DNA from: Bradyrhizobium sp. | Lineage (GTDB): Bacteria; Pseudomonadota; Alphaproteobacteria; Rhizobiales; Xanthobacteraceae | NCBI GenBank assembly: GCA_019243075.1 | Contig: JAFAUV010000164.1 | Coordinates: forward strand, 1 to 23,751 | Direction: 5' to 3' | DNA length: 23,751 nt | Shown here: positions 8,029 to 16,281 of the stretch, one piece after another | Layout: the number at the start of each line of letters is the position of its first letter | Position numbering within the stretch: the first letter of the stretch is position 1 | Translations under genes and position numbers: made by a program | The notes under the pieces: model-generated | Databases searched by the model: none | Seen by the model: the letters and a program-made list of their open reading frames with translations, nothing else | Told to the model about the DNA's origin: nothing

Positions 8029-8287
8029 CCACGCCCCCAGCAACGCCAGAAGGCAGCGTCGTTTGCGACACTGCGGTTATTGGGCGCCAATATTGCCGGC
8101 TTGTTATGCTGTTTTGTGACGCGCCCGCTTTACGCATCCATACCGACCAAAATTTCGTGCAGAATAGTCGTCACTGAAAATATAGTCGCGCGATGCACGC
8201 GCGCTTCGGCGACAAAATAATTTCTTCAAACAAGTTTCATATTCTGGCCACGGCACAAGATGACGTCCCCGATTATCAGCGAGCCTC

Positions 8288-8779
8288 ATGGCGGTCGATA
8301 CGCAACCTTTTCTACTTGCAGGGCTCTTTGCGACGTTGTGCCTGCTTTGCGGAAGTCTCGCGCTGATCGATCTGCGCCGCGGCATCATTCCGGACGCGCT
8401 CAACCTCGTCCTCTGCGGCCTCGGCCTTGCCAAAGCCGTCATCACCGGCGGCGCGGCCGCCGGCGTCGGGGCGATCGCGGAGGCGATCGCCGTGGGCGCC
8501 ATCTTCTGGCTGTTTCGCCGGCTCTATTTTGCCGTGCGGAAAATTCAGGGGCTCGGGCTCGGCGATGTCAAATTTCTTGCGGCCGCCGCGCCATGGGTCG
8601 GCATGACAGGCATTCCCATGCTGCTCCTGGTCGCCGCGCTATCCGCGCTGCTGGTGATCGGCAGCGCGCAACTGGCGGGGCAAGGCCTGACCCGGCAAAG
8701 CTCGTTTCCGTTCGGCCCCTTCCTCGGGCTTGGTTTGCTATCGACCGTCGCCGCGCAGGAATGGTTCGGCCTGATCTAG
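8288..8779 (+). CDS. gspO: Prepilin peptidase of the T2SS (A24 family, minimal form)
   Basis: A protein of 163 mostly hydrophobic residues with about five or six membrane segments. The two catalytic aspartates of type IV prepilin peptidases are present: D28 in IDLRRGIIPD and D93 in GLGLGDVK (GxGD motif). The N-terminal methyltransferase domain with its CxxC pairs, found in longer GspO/PilD enzymes, is absent, as in CpaA/TadV-type peptidases. It should cleave the leaders of the GspG-K pseudopilins encoded at 15373-18357. It stands alone on the plus strand, divergent from the EfeO-like gene and convergent with phosphoesterase 3. The 259-base gap upstream (8029-8287) must hold divergent promoters; I see no clear boxes there. 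Confidence 0.88.
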   Translation: MAVDTQPFLLAGLFATLCLLCGSLALIDLRRGIIPDALNLVLCGLGLAKAVITGGAAAGVGAIAEAIAVGAIFWLFRRLYFAVRKIQGLGLGDVKFLAAAAPWVGMTGIPMLLLVAALSALLVIGSAQLAGQGLTRQSSFPFGPFLGLGLLSTVAAQEWFGLI

Positions 8780-8826
8780 CGTTCGCTGGTTCGAGGCAAC
8801 GCCGGGCGCCGGCATGCCGAGCCATG

Positions 8827-8858
8827 GAAAAGCCCATCGGCTTGTTGGCCGGCGGGCT
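8827..8858 (-). terminator. Probable intrinsic terminator of the oxidase/phosphoesterase 3 operon
   Basis: On the minus strand AGCCC and GGC pair with GCC and GGGCT around a CAACAA loop, with a 3x3 internal loop, and the stem runs directly into TTTTCC. It starts 25 bases past the phosphoesterase 3 stop. The remaining bases to the gspO stop hold only a small GCCGG-GCG-CCGGC stem (8801-8813). Confidence 0.5.
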
Positions 8859-8882
8859 CCCCGAGTTCACGCACGACGGTCG

Positions 8883-11048
8883 TCAGTGATCCCAGCCACC
8901 ACCGTAGCCGTGGCCGCCTTCATCGAAGTCGAAGAAGTCGAACAGGTCGCTCAGCGCCGGGCTGTTCACGGGAACGTAAGGGTTGCCCCAGGCGTAGACC
9001 GGATTCGGGAAGTTATCCCGGCTGCGTCCCGTGATCGGCTCGAGGCCCCAGTTCCGCTCGATGAATTTGATGATCGAGACGTGATCGGCATATTCATGCG
9101 AGATGTGGCCCTGCTTCGCGAAAGGCGAGACCACGATCAACGGAATACGGGTGCCGTCGCCGAAGAAGTCGAGCGGCTGCACGTAACCCGAGTCGAAATA
9201 GCCGCCGCCTTCATCGAAGGTGATGAAGATCGCGGTGTCCTTGGCATAGTCCGAGGCCTCCACCTGATCGACGATCTTCTTGGCGAAGCCTTCGAACAGA
9301 TTGAGCTTGGAGGACGACGGGTGACCATCGGTATAGCCGCTCGGCTTCACGACCGAAACCGCCGGCAGCGTGTGCTTGGAGATGTCGGAGTACAGGTTCG
9401 CCGAATCCTGGATATGGGCTGCGACCTGGTCCGGGTGCGACATGATGGAGGTGTCGTACTGGAACGGATTGCAGATGTTGCAGTATTCGTCAGCGGTGGG
9501 GCCCGGCGTGCCGTAATTGATCTGATAGGGATCGTTGATGTAGTTGTTCCACTGATCGCCGTAATACTTCCAGGAAATATGCCGGTCGTTGAGGCTGTCA
9601 CCGATGCTCCGCGCCGACGACGGCGGGATGGTGAATGGCGTGTTGGCCGGATTGGTGTCGGTATAGGCGTTGTTGCCGTTACCGAAATAGCCCGGATTAT
9701 AGTTGTTCAGCAGATAATAGTGGCCCGGCTCGCAGCGCGGATTGATCGGGCGGGGCAGCGATTTCAGATAGTCCAGAATCGGCTTCACGCCGGGTTGCGA
9801 CGGGTCCGCGCAATTGGAGTAGGAACCGCCGCCGGAAACCGGGTTGACGCTGTAGGGCGGCGGATAGCCGGCATTGTAGCTGTTGCCGTAGCCGTCCTCG
9901 GTGTACCAGTTGTTGGTGCCCGCCGCGGGATTCGGATTTTCGACTTCGTTGACCGTGCCCGCGTCGGGGCCCGGGCTGAATACCGTCACACCGTTCGGCG
10001 GCGCGGCCGGATTGCCATAGGAGTCGCTGAACCAGATTGCGTCGGCGTGGCCGAACATGATGTGGTTGGCACCCGTGCCGCCGTTGACGGACTGATGGAA
10101 ATTGTCGCTCATCGCGTACTTCTGCGCGAGGCTCGTGAAGTAGGACACGTCGCCCTTCTGCACGTTGTAGAAACCGAGTGCCGTCGAACCCTCGCCGGTG
10201 GTCTTCGCGCTCGGCGAGTATTCCGTGGAGAAGTTGGCGGGCTGCGGCGCGCCATTGGTGCCGGCGCCGACGGTCACTTCGACCCAGGCGAACAGGTTGC
10301 CGTTGCAGCCCGACGGATTGTCACGGCTGGCAGCCGAGGTGTTGCAGTTCAACTGCTGCCACATCTGATAGAAGCGGTGCACCGGGCTCGCGGCATAGGA
10401 GTCGTAGGGAAGCGCGCCGTCATTGGTTAGCTGAAACGGCCCCGCCGGCAGCGCATTGACGTTGGTGATGCGCGTGTCCGGCGTCTTCGACTTCAGGCCC
10501 GGACCTCCGGTCAGGAGAAACTGATAGTAGTCGGTGGGCAGACCGGATTCCGACTGCTGCGCCAGATCGAGGCTTGCCTCGCAGCTGGTGATCGGCGTGC
10601 CGGTGCCGCATTTGTTCGGGATGTAGGGGGCCGAAGCGCCGCCGACCAGCGGAGCCGGCAGCTGGTCGTTGGGGAAATTGTGCTGCGGCGGGCTCAGCAG
10701 GAACGCATCCGCCGGGCCGGCGTCCTTTGCCGATGCCTGGTGCGCCTTCTGGAAGTTGGGTCCGGGAACGGCGTTGTTGTCGCCGTCGAGCTTGATAATG
10801 CCCTGCGACAGCAGGTTCATTACGCTCTCGCCGGGCCGCTGCGGCACATACGTGGCGAACACGTGATCGAAGCTCCGGTTCTCGCCGATGATGACGATGA
10901 CGTGCTTGATCGGCGTCCTGGTCTCGCCCCCGCCATGGTGTTCCCAATCGTTCGCAAGGACGGGGCCAACGGTGAACTGTCCCAGCGCCAGCGCGCTGAG
11001 GGTAAGGCGGCAACCTTGCAGCCAACGTGACTTATGCTTGTCGCGCAT
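8883..11048 (-). CDS. Secreted phosphoesterase 3 (phospholipase C-like, PF04185)
   Basis: A protein of 721 residues, the largest of the three paralogues. Sec signal peptide at 1-32 (ending VLA). The family signature GENRSFDHVFA is at 55-65 (E56, N57). GGTGANHIMFG in the middle carries the candidate Thr nucleophile, DEGGGYFDS is at 612-620 and DHVSIIKFIERNW starts at D655. As in phosphoesterase 2, Ser replaces the His that usually follows FD in this motif. The C-terminus is Gly/His/Asp-rich after LFDFFDF. The start is fixed by a strong AGGAGAG and by a TGATG overlap with the multicopper oxidase stop, so the two are coupled. Likely exported across the outer membrane by the neighbouring T2SS and active on phosphate esters or phospholipids; substrate unknown. 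Confidence 0.93.
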   Translation of the reverse strand: MRDKHKSRWLQGCRLTLSALALGQFTVGPVLANDWEHHGGGETRTPIKHVIVIIGENRSFDHVFATYVPQRPGESVMNLLSQGIIKLDGDNNAVPGPNFQKAHQASAKDAGPADAFLLSPPQHNFPNDQLPAPLVGGASAPYIPNKCGTGTPITSCEASLDLAQQSESGLPTDYYQFLLTGGPGLKSKTPDTRITNVNALPAGPFQLTNDGALPYDSYAASPVHRFYQMWQQLNCNTSAASRDNPSGCNGNLFAWVEVTVGAGTNGAPQPANFSTEYSPSAKTTGEGSTALGFYNVQKGDVSYFTSLAQKYAMSDNFHQSVNGGTGANHIMFGHADAIWFSDSYGNPAAPPNGVTVFSPGPDAGTVNEVENPNPAAGTNNWYTEDGYGNSYNAGYPPPYSVNPVSGGGSYSNCADPSQPGVKPILDYLKSLPRPINPRCEPGHYYLLNNYNPGYFGNGNNAYTDTNPANTPFTIPPSSARSIGDSLNDRHISWKYYGDQWNNYINDPYQINYGTPGPTADEYCNICNPFQYDTSIMSHPDQVAAHIQDSANLYSDISKHTLPAVSVVKPSGYTDGHPSSSKLNLFEGFAKKIVDQVEASDYAKDTAIFITFDEGGGYFDSGYVQPLDFFGDGTRIPLIVVSPFAKQGHISHEYADHVSIIKFIERNWGLEPITGRSRDNFPNPVYAWGNPYVPVNSPALSDLFDFFDFDEGGHGYGGGWDH

Positions 11049-12856
11049 CAAAGCTCTCCTTTGTTTAGTTGGTTGGGCGGCGTAGTCGAAGTCGCAGTGC
11101 TCCCCGGCACCACCTTGATCCTTCCCACCATGCCGCCGTCCTCGTGCTCGAGAACGTGACAGTGGTAGACAAAGGTGCCGATGATGTTGGGATCGCGAAA
11201 ATCCATGCGTAGCCGCACGCTGGGATAGGCCAGCATCCGGCCGTTATAGTAGGGGACATTGACGGTATCGCGCAGGAAGGGTTCGTTGACGGCTATTCCG
11301 GACCACTCGCGCAGCTGGAAATGAAGCTGATGGATGTGGAAATCATGCAGCTCCATCGAGCGATTCTCGACGATCCAGTCCTCGACATCGCCCTGTCGCA
11401 CCACAATGTCCGGCACATCCGATTGCGGATCGAACGGCTTTGGCGTGCCGCCGTCAATAGTCAGAAAGAATTTGGTGGGACTGTTCGGATCGTTCAGCTT
11501 CTCCTGTTGCTCGGAAAAGAACAGTTTTCTGACCCGCACCGGCGCGACGCCCCCGATCCACGGCCGATCCGGCTGCGGCAACGGCTCGACGCGCACGGGG
11601 AGCGAGGCCTGCGGCTCAGGCGCATCTGCGCGAGCCGTGATGGCCAGCAGCGCGCGATTGGGATCGTTCTCGCCGGCGGGTCCGGTGTCGACAGCGCGTG
11701 TCACCAACAGTGCAGGCTCTCCGGCCGGCGGCCCTTCGACGATGAACTCGGCGCGCGAGCCCGGCGGCAGGCCGATATGATTGACCCATTGCACCGGCGG
11801 CGATGGGCTGCCCTCGAATCGCAGCGGCACGCCATCGATGCCGACGACGCCGATCTGCTGCGGTGCGCGGCGGACCAGCAAGGCAAGGTTGAGGTAAGTG
11901 ATCGCTGAGGCGTTGAGCACGCGCCAGAGCTGCCGCTCGCCCGGCTTCATCGACAACGTCGCCGGCGGATAGTTCGGAAAAGGCACCGGCACGAAATTGA
12001 CGGACAGGTCCTTCGATGGCTTGCCGAATCCAGTGCCGGAATTGGCGACGTCACCGTCATTGTCAAGCTGGCTCTTGGACATCACGGGCTCGGATTTCGA
12101 GGGCGGCGCGTCGGGATTGACAAGGTCCTGATCGCGGATCACGAGCACGCGTTCGGGAAGGCCAGCGAGCGTCGCATCGGCGCGCTCGATACCTTCGATG
12201 ATCAGGGCGCCGGAGGCGCCGCCGAGTACCTGCGTCTTGCTGAAGCCATGAAGATGCGGGTGATACCAATAAAGGCCAGGCGGCGCATCGTCCGGGATAC
12301 GCAGGCGATATTCGAACGGCTTGTCATCGGGCTGGATGGAGGTTTTCAACACATCGTCCTGATGACAGACCGGCGGCACGGTCAGCCCGTGGAAGTGCAG
12401 ATTGGTCGAGACCGGCGTCATCGCGCTGCTCTCGCAAACGTCGGGCTTCGTTCTCGTGGTGCAGATCGGCGCGCCGGCGAGCGCCCGGTCGATCGCCGGT
12501 GTCGTATCGAGGTCGACGAGGTCATTCATGAAATGGATGACCAGCTGATCGCCGGGCTTCAGGCGCAAGGTCGGCGACGGCTTGCCGTCCGGCGTCAGAT
12601 AGCAATAGCGAATTTCTCCATCCGGCAGCTTTTCATCGTGGACGCCGAGATCGGTCTCGAGGACGCCGTTGTGGCTGCGCAAGTCCTGCGGTTCCGCAAT
12701 TGCACTTCCAGGCTCGGGTCGAGCGCAAACGTCTGGCGGCAAGCGCGAAACGTCCGGCCGGCCCGCCGCGCCGAACAAGGCCGTCATGCTGCTTGCAGCG
12801 AGCCCGAGGCAAGCTGCGACGATGACACAAGAGATGGTCGAAAATCGTCGAAGCAC
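11048..12856 (-). CDS. Multicopper oxidase, exported
   Basis: About 602 residues with a hydrophobic signal sequence (roughly 1-30). All four copper-binding segments are visible: HFHG (H154, H156), WYHPHLHG (H199, H201, H203), HDFHIH (H504, H507, H509) and YHCHVLEHEDGGM (H565, C566, H567, H571, M576). C566 and M576 are the type 1 copper ligands, so the enzyme should be active. Such enzymes couple oxidation of a phenol, metal ion (Cu, Fe, Mn) or other donor to reduction of O2 to water. No ATG is available: GTG 12856 follows GGGGA and gives a standard signal peptide; TTG 12904, preceded by GGAG, is a real alternative. It is coupled to phosphoesterase 3 (TGATG) and is first in that operon. A PHO-box-like site lies about 150 bases upstream. 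Confidence 0.92.
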   Translation of the reverse strand: MLRRFSTISCVIVAACLGLAASSMTALFGAAGRPDVSRLPPDVCARPEPGSAIAEPQDLRSHNGVLETDLGVHDEKLPDGEIRYCYLTPDGKPSPTLRLKPGDQLVIHFMNDLVDLDTTPAIDRALAGAPICTTRTKPDVCESSAMTPVSTNLHFHGLTVPPVCHQDDVLKTSIQPDDKPFEYRLRIPDDAPPGLYWYHPHLHGFSKTQVLGGASGALIIEGIERADATLAGLPERVLVIRDQDLVNPDAPPSKSEPVMSKSQLDNDGDVANSGTGFGKPSKDLSVNFVPVPFPNYPPATLSMKPGERQLWRVLNASAITYLNLALLVRRAPQQIGVVGIDGVPLRFEGSPSPPVQWVNHIGLPPGSRAEFIVEGPPAGEPALLVTRAVDTGPAGENDPNRALLAITARADAPEPQASLPVRVEPLPQPDRPWIGGVAPVRVRKLFFSEQQEKLNDPNSPTKFFLTIDGGTPKPFDPQSDVPDIVVRQGDVEDWIVENRSMELHDFHIHQLHFQLREWSGIAVNEPFLRDTVNVPYYNGRMLAYPSVRLRMDFRDPNIIGTFVYHCHVLEHEDGGMVGRIKVVPGSTATSTTPPNQLNKGEL

Positions 12857-13007
12857 GCCGTCCCCAATGCGCTGCCGTCGGCCGCACAAATGCACTGACG
12901 CCAAGATGGCTCCAGCTCGCCCCTGTTGCGACTGCGGTCGCTAAACATGTCTTTTTGTTTAACGGGACGACGCTACATGCGCGGTGTTGCGGGATTCTTG
13001 CAGGTTT

Positions 13008-13025
13008 CTAACAGCCGAGTGACAG
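13008..13025 (-). promoter_or_regulatory. PHO-box-like site upstream of the oxidase/phosphoesterase 3 operon
   Basis: On the minus strand CTGTCACTCGGCTGTTAG matches the alphaproteobacterial PhoB consensus (CTGTCAT, 4 bases, CTGTCAT) at 11 of 14 positions, with correct spacing and in the orientation of the operon. AAGAAT (12999-12994), a weak -10, starts 8 bases downstream. The site is about 150 bases before the oxidase start, giving a long leader. The rest of 12857-13113 shows no gene. Confidence 0.4.
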
Positions 13026-13113
13026 TGCTTCGCGACATTGATCGTGGAACTCTTTTGCCGGCGCGGAGCGTTTCGACAATTCGATAAGCATTCTTCCGGG
13101 GGGTGTCGACGTA

Positions 13114-13752
13114 TCATCGCCGCCGCAACGCGGCCTGTGGCGACGAGCCGTCGGCGTTGACGGGCGTCAGCAGAACCTGCTCATTGGCTTGCCCGTTCGG
13201 CGCCGGCAAGGTCAGCACCGCCGTCTGCCGATCCTTCTCGATGGTCACCTCGCGGCCTCGGACGGCGCGCAGCTTCCAGCCTTGATAGTCTTCGCCGAGT
13301 TTCAGTCGAAGCGCTTGCTTGGTCGACTGGTCGAGAAAGATGCCAAAGCTCTCGTCGTCGCCCGCGATGGTACCGACGAGCGACAATGGCGGCGGCAGCA
13401 CTTCCTTCTTACGCGGCGCCGGGAGCGGCGGCGCAGCCGGCACCGCCGCGATCAGGGGAGGCGACGGCCGGCGCGAAGGCGAGAAGATCGGGCGATCGCG
13501 CGTGCCCGACAATTGCGTGAGCGGTATGGCCCAAAGCGGGTTGGCGCTCGGCGGATGCTCCGGCGCTGCGACCGGCGCAACAACCCGGACGGATGTCACG
13601 GGCTCGCCGGACGACGGCGTCGAGCCGCCCAGCCGCGTTTCCTCGGCGACCGCGGCATCGAGAGCGTCGGTCGTGATCGCGGCGGTCGTCGCGGCTGCGG
13701 CCTGAAGCAACAGCGCAAAGGCGGCGGAGGCGATGGCAAAGCTGCGGGTCAT
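13114..13752 (-). CDS. gspN: T2SS inner-membrane connector, GspC/GspN-like, no PDZ domain
   Basis: A protein of 212 residues. Residues 5-25 are a hydrophobic membrane anchor or signal. LSGTRDRPIFSPSRRP (81-96) is a motif seen in GspN/XpsN-type proteins, followed by a Pro-rich linker. Residues 125-183 (LVGTIAGDDESFGIFL onward, with LGEDYQGWKL) look like the HR domain of GspC, which contacts the secretin N0 domain. There is no C-terminal PDZ domain, as in XpsN. It is the last gene of the operon. The ATG at 13752 overlaps the gspM stop (ATGA) and has GAGG upstream; an ATG at 13767 in the same frame is weaker. The name gspN follows common use for this form; gspC would be functionally apt. Confidence 0.8.
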   Translation of the reverse strand: MTRSFAIASAAFALLLQAAAATTAAITTDALDAAVAEETRLGGSTPSSGEPVTSVRVVAPVAAPEHPPSANPLWAIPLTQLSGTRDRPIFSPSRRPSPPLIAAVPAAPPLPAPRKKEVLPPPLSLVGTIAGDDESFGIFLDQSTKQALRLKLGEDYQGWKLRAVRGREVTIEKDRQTAVLTLPAPNGQANEQVLLTPVNADGSSPQAALRRR

Positions 13753-14309
13753 TTGGCGCCTCGCCATTGTCCGGACACGGCAAGCAGAACGTGCAACTTT
13801 CCGGGCTGGGGACCGGACGCGGCGGTCGGGGTCTGCACCACGAGCTGGTCGACGAACAGGAACGGCATCCCGGCTTCGAGATCATAGAGCAGTTGCTGCA
13901 ACTCGGGCTGCTCGATCTCGCAGCTTGCGATCATGCTGAGAAAGCCGGGCCTGCTCGACGGACTCTGCACGTCCAGCTGCGTGGAAAGCACATTGCCGCC
14001 GAACTTCACCACGGCGCTCGCCACCCGCTGCAACAGCGCCGCGCCCGCGATCGTGACGGTTGCGCCCTCTAGATAGGCCGAGCCCGACGGCATCGCCTCG
14101 CCGGCGGCCTTGCTTGCGGCGCCCGCGTGGTGGCCCTCCAGCTGTTCGAGCAGGTTTGCCGATGCCGCGACCTCGCTGCGTTGATCGATGAGGTCGGAGA
14201 TCGATGTCACGACTGTGAAGAGCAGCACGATCAGCAGGCCGACATAGGCCGCCGTCGCCAGAAGCGGCGAGGATCTGAGGTGCTTCGTCGGCGTCGAGAG
14301 GATATTCAC
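13749..14309 (-). CDS. gspM: T2SS inner-membrane protein GspM
   Basis: A protein of 186 residues with a short cytoplasmic start, one membrane segment at about 16-37 and a periplasmic domain. The segment from SGSAYLEGATVTIAGAALL to GGNVLSTQ (about 75-110) fits the GspM_II family found in alphaproteobacterial systems. GspM pairs with GspL in the inner-membrane platform that links the ATPase GspE to pseudopilus growth. It starts with GTG, overlapping the gspL stop by 4 bases (GTGA), and overlaps the next gene by 4. Confidence 0.87.
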   Translation of the reverse strand: MNILSTPTKHLRSSPLLATAAYVGLLIVLLFTVVTSISDLIDQRSEVAASANLLEQLEGHHAGAASKAAGEAMPSGSAYLEGATVTIAGAALLQRVASAVVKFGGNVLSTQLDVQSPSSRPGFLSMIASCEIEQPELQQLLYDLEAGMPFLFVDQLVVQTPTAASGPQPGKLHVLLAVSGQWRGAK

Positions 14310-15373
14310 GTGCCGAATCCAAAATAAGCGGTGATGTGAGCCTCGATGTGGAAGCGCTCGCCCGGTTCATTCGCAGCATGCGTGGTCGGGGCAAAGAAGG
14401 TGGCGCGGGTGAACTGCGGCGACTGCTCCATCAAGCGGATCAGCGCGGGCGCGTCCTGGGTCATCCCGACGACCTGGATCTTGTCGCCCTCGATCCGCAG
14501 TTCCGTGACATAAGTCGAATCGGGCAACGCCCGCGAGATCGCCTCCAGCACCATGACGCTTGATGGCGTCGTCTGCTTGCGCTTGGCGAGCAGACCGAAG
14601 CCAGAGGCTGAACCATCGGCTCCGAGGCGCAACGCCGCGCGGCGCTGCGAGATGCGCTGCTGCAAGTCGCCGAGCTCCGCCTGCAGCGAGCCGCCGAGAA
14701 ACGCATTGATCAGGAGCGACGCGGCCGCGGCGAGCGCGCTGGACAGCAGGATGGCGCGCAGCAGGCGGGGCACGTTGACGGCGGCACCGACGGCGCTGCG
14801 CAGCGGCTGGTCGATGAGCTTGATCGGCGTGGCGGAATCGGCCGGCGCCGAGATCGCTACCGACACAGCGCCGACCGCCTCGGCGAACCGGAGCACGGGA
14901 TCGACTTTCCGCTTCGACGTCGCCGCAAAAGTCACCTCGATCCGGTCGTTCGCGAGCGGCGCGGGCGGGCTCCAGCCGAACACGGCGTCGTCTGCGGACC
15001 ATGGCGTCAGACGATCGACCCGCGCCCGGATCATCCCGTCGAGGAAATCGGCGGCCTTGCCCGGGAAATCGAGCTGATGCGTCATGATGTGAGCCGGCCG
15101 CAACAGCGTCTCGATGCGGCCTCCGCGGAACGCCTGCTTCCACTCCGCAGGCAGCGATGGCTGCGGCTTGGCGCCGTCGAGGCGAATGGAAAGATCGGGC
15201 AGACCGGATCCGCCCCTCGCCGCGATCGTGCTTGCCGTGAACGCGCCGTCATCTTTTTCGACAAGCCGGATCCGCTGCGCGCGCACCAAACGGCCGGCCG
15301 CGATGTCGACGGCGCGGCTCACCGCGTCGATCCACTCGGTCAGGAACTGCTTTACGTCCGATGTCAGCGCCAT
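14306..15373 (-). CDS. gspL: T2SS inner-membrane protein GspL (PilN-like C-terminal domain)
   Basis: A protein of 355 residues. The N-terminal 200 residues should be the cytoplasmic domain that recruits GspE, here divergent from classical GspL. A single membrane helix follows (about 204-227), then a coiled segment (230-250) and a periplasmic PilN-like ferredoxin-fold domain with LEAISRALPDSTYVTELRIEGDKIQV-type strands (about 275-350). Position between gspK and gspM agrees with the canonical gene order. The ATG shares one base with the gspK stop (TGATG). Confidence 0.87.
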   Translation of the reverse strand: MALTSDVKQFLTEWIDAVSRAVDIAAGRLVRAQRIRLVEKDDGAFTASTIAARGGSGLPDLSIRLDGAKPQPSLPAEWKQAFRGGRIETLLRPAHIMTHQLDFPGKAADFLDGMIRARVDRLTPWSADDAVFGWSPPAPLANDRIEVTFAATSKRKVDPVLRFAEAVGAVSVAISAPADSATPIKLIDQPLRSAVGAAVNVPRLLRAILLSSALAAAASLLINAFLGGSLQAELGDLQQRISQRRAALRLGADGSASGFGLLAKRKQTTPSSVMVLEAISRALPDSTYVTELRIEGDKIQVVGMTQDAPALIRLMEQSPQFTRATFFAPTTHAANEPGERFHIEAHITAYFGFGT

Positions 15374-16281
15374 CAGGACCTCCGGCGAACCGGCCGCGCG
15401 TCGCGGGGCTCGACATCATCCTGCCACGACATCACGCGGAAGGGCTCGCTCTTGTCGCCGAGCACGATCACGACTTCGGAGGTGGAGCGGCGACCATCGG
15501 CAAAATTGATCGCCGCCTGGACGCGGTAGCACGGGCTTTTGGCCGCCGGCGCATTGCTCTTTGGAGGAGCGGACGGATCGGCATCGGCGAGCGAGGCGTT
15601 CGGCAAGGCCATCCCGCCGAGCGTATCCCGGCTTGCACCGGTGGTTTTCTTGAAGGCCGCAATCACCTCGGGCGCCGCGATGTTGGCATCTATATCGGCC
15701 GATCCGTTGAAGACGGTCACAAACGGCAAAGCGCGTTCGACCAATGGCGGCGAAAGACCGGCAACCAGCGCGAGCTCATCGACATGCGTAAACAATGACT
15801 GCCGTGGCGGGTAACCGAGGGCCGCGTAGCGCGCTCCTTCATCATCGGCGCTGCCGGCCGGAGGCCGGGTGCGCCAGCCGACGATGCGTTCCGCATCTTC
15901 ATTGGCGGCATCCTTGTCCGCGCCGATTCCGGCGAAAAATGCGGCAAGCACATCCTTCGAGGCATAGTTCAGATCGATCCGCGCCGCCTCGGAGGTAAAG
16001 GTGACGCCGACATTGGCGTCGTCCATGCGGAAATGAAACGTCCCCTGCACTGGCCTTTTGTCGTCGTCTCCGGCCAGAATCAACTGATAGGCGGTGAGCT
16101 CGACGCCGGCGGACACCAGCGCTTCATTCTGCAACTCGGTGTCCTCGATCGCCATCGCACGCGCCGACGCCGAGAGATAGAGCGCGAAAACCATCACCAG
16201 CGACGACAGCGCCATGAGAATCCAGAGCACCGCGACGATCACGAAGCCGCGCTGCGAGCCCTGATCGAAGGAAAGCCTCAT
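15373..16281 (-). CDS. gspK: T2SS minor pseudopilin GspK
   Basis: A protein of 302 residues. The prepilin cleavage site is after G12 (QRG-FVIVAVLWI). There is no Glu at position +5 of the mature protein, which is the known exception for GspK, the tip subunit. The helix runs to about residue 38. RIDLNYASKDVLAAFFAGIG (about 100-120) and the following WRTRPP and SLFTHVDEL segments are typical of the GspK alpha domain. It caps the pseudopilus together with GspI and GspJ. The start overlaps the gspJ stop by 4 bases (ATGA). Confidence 0.92.
   Translation of the reverse strand: MRLSFDQGSQRGFVIVAVLWILMALSSLVMVFALYLSASARAMAIEDTELQNEALVSAGVELTAYQLILAGDDDKRPVQGTFHFRMDDANVGVTFTSEAARIDLNYASKDVLAAFFAGIGADKDAANEDAERIVGWRTRPPAGSADDEGARYAALGYPPRQSLFTHVDELALVAGLSPPLVERALPFVTVFNGSADIDANIAAPEVIAAFKKTTGASRDTLGGMALPNASLADADPSAPPKSNAPAAKSPCYRVQAAINFADGRRSTSEVVIVLGDKSEPFRVMSWQDDVEPRDARPVRRRS

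Noticed and set aside
8187..8202. GCGCG-ATGCA-CGCGC inverted repeat upstream of gspO
   Set aside because: Only 5 bp in G+C-rich DNA, with no promoter boxes in fixed relation to it.
8814..10430. 538-residue open frame on the plus strand opposite phosphoesterase 3
   Set aside because: It is antisense to a gene with clear family motifs. The similar-looking frames opposite phosphoesterases 2 (3532-4293, 4651-5610) and 1 (1144-2502) resemble it only because the sense genes are homologous and G+C-rich.
13045..13075. EcfG-type promoter (GGAAC ... CGTT) on the plus strand
   Set aside because: The spacer is 18 bases rather than 16-17 and it points toward the 3' end of the leftward gsp operon, where no plus-strand gene exists.
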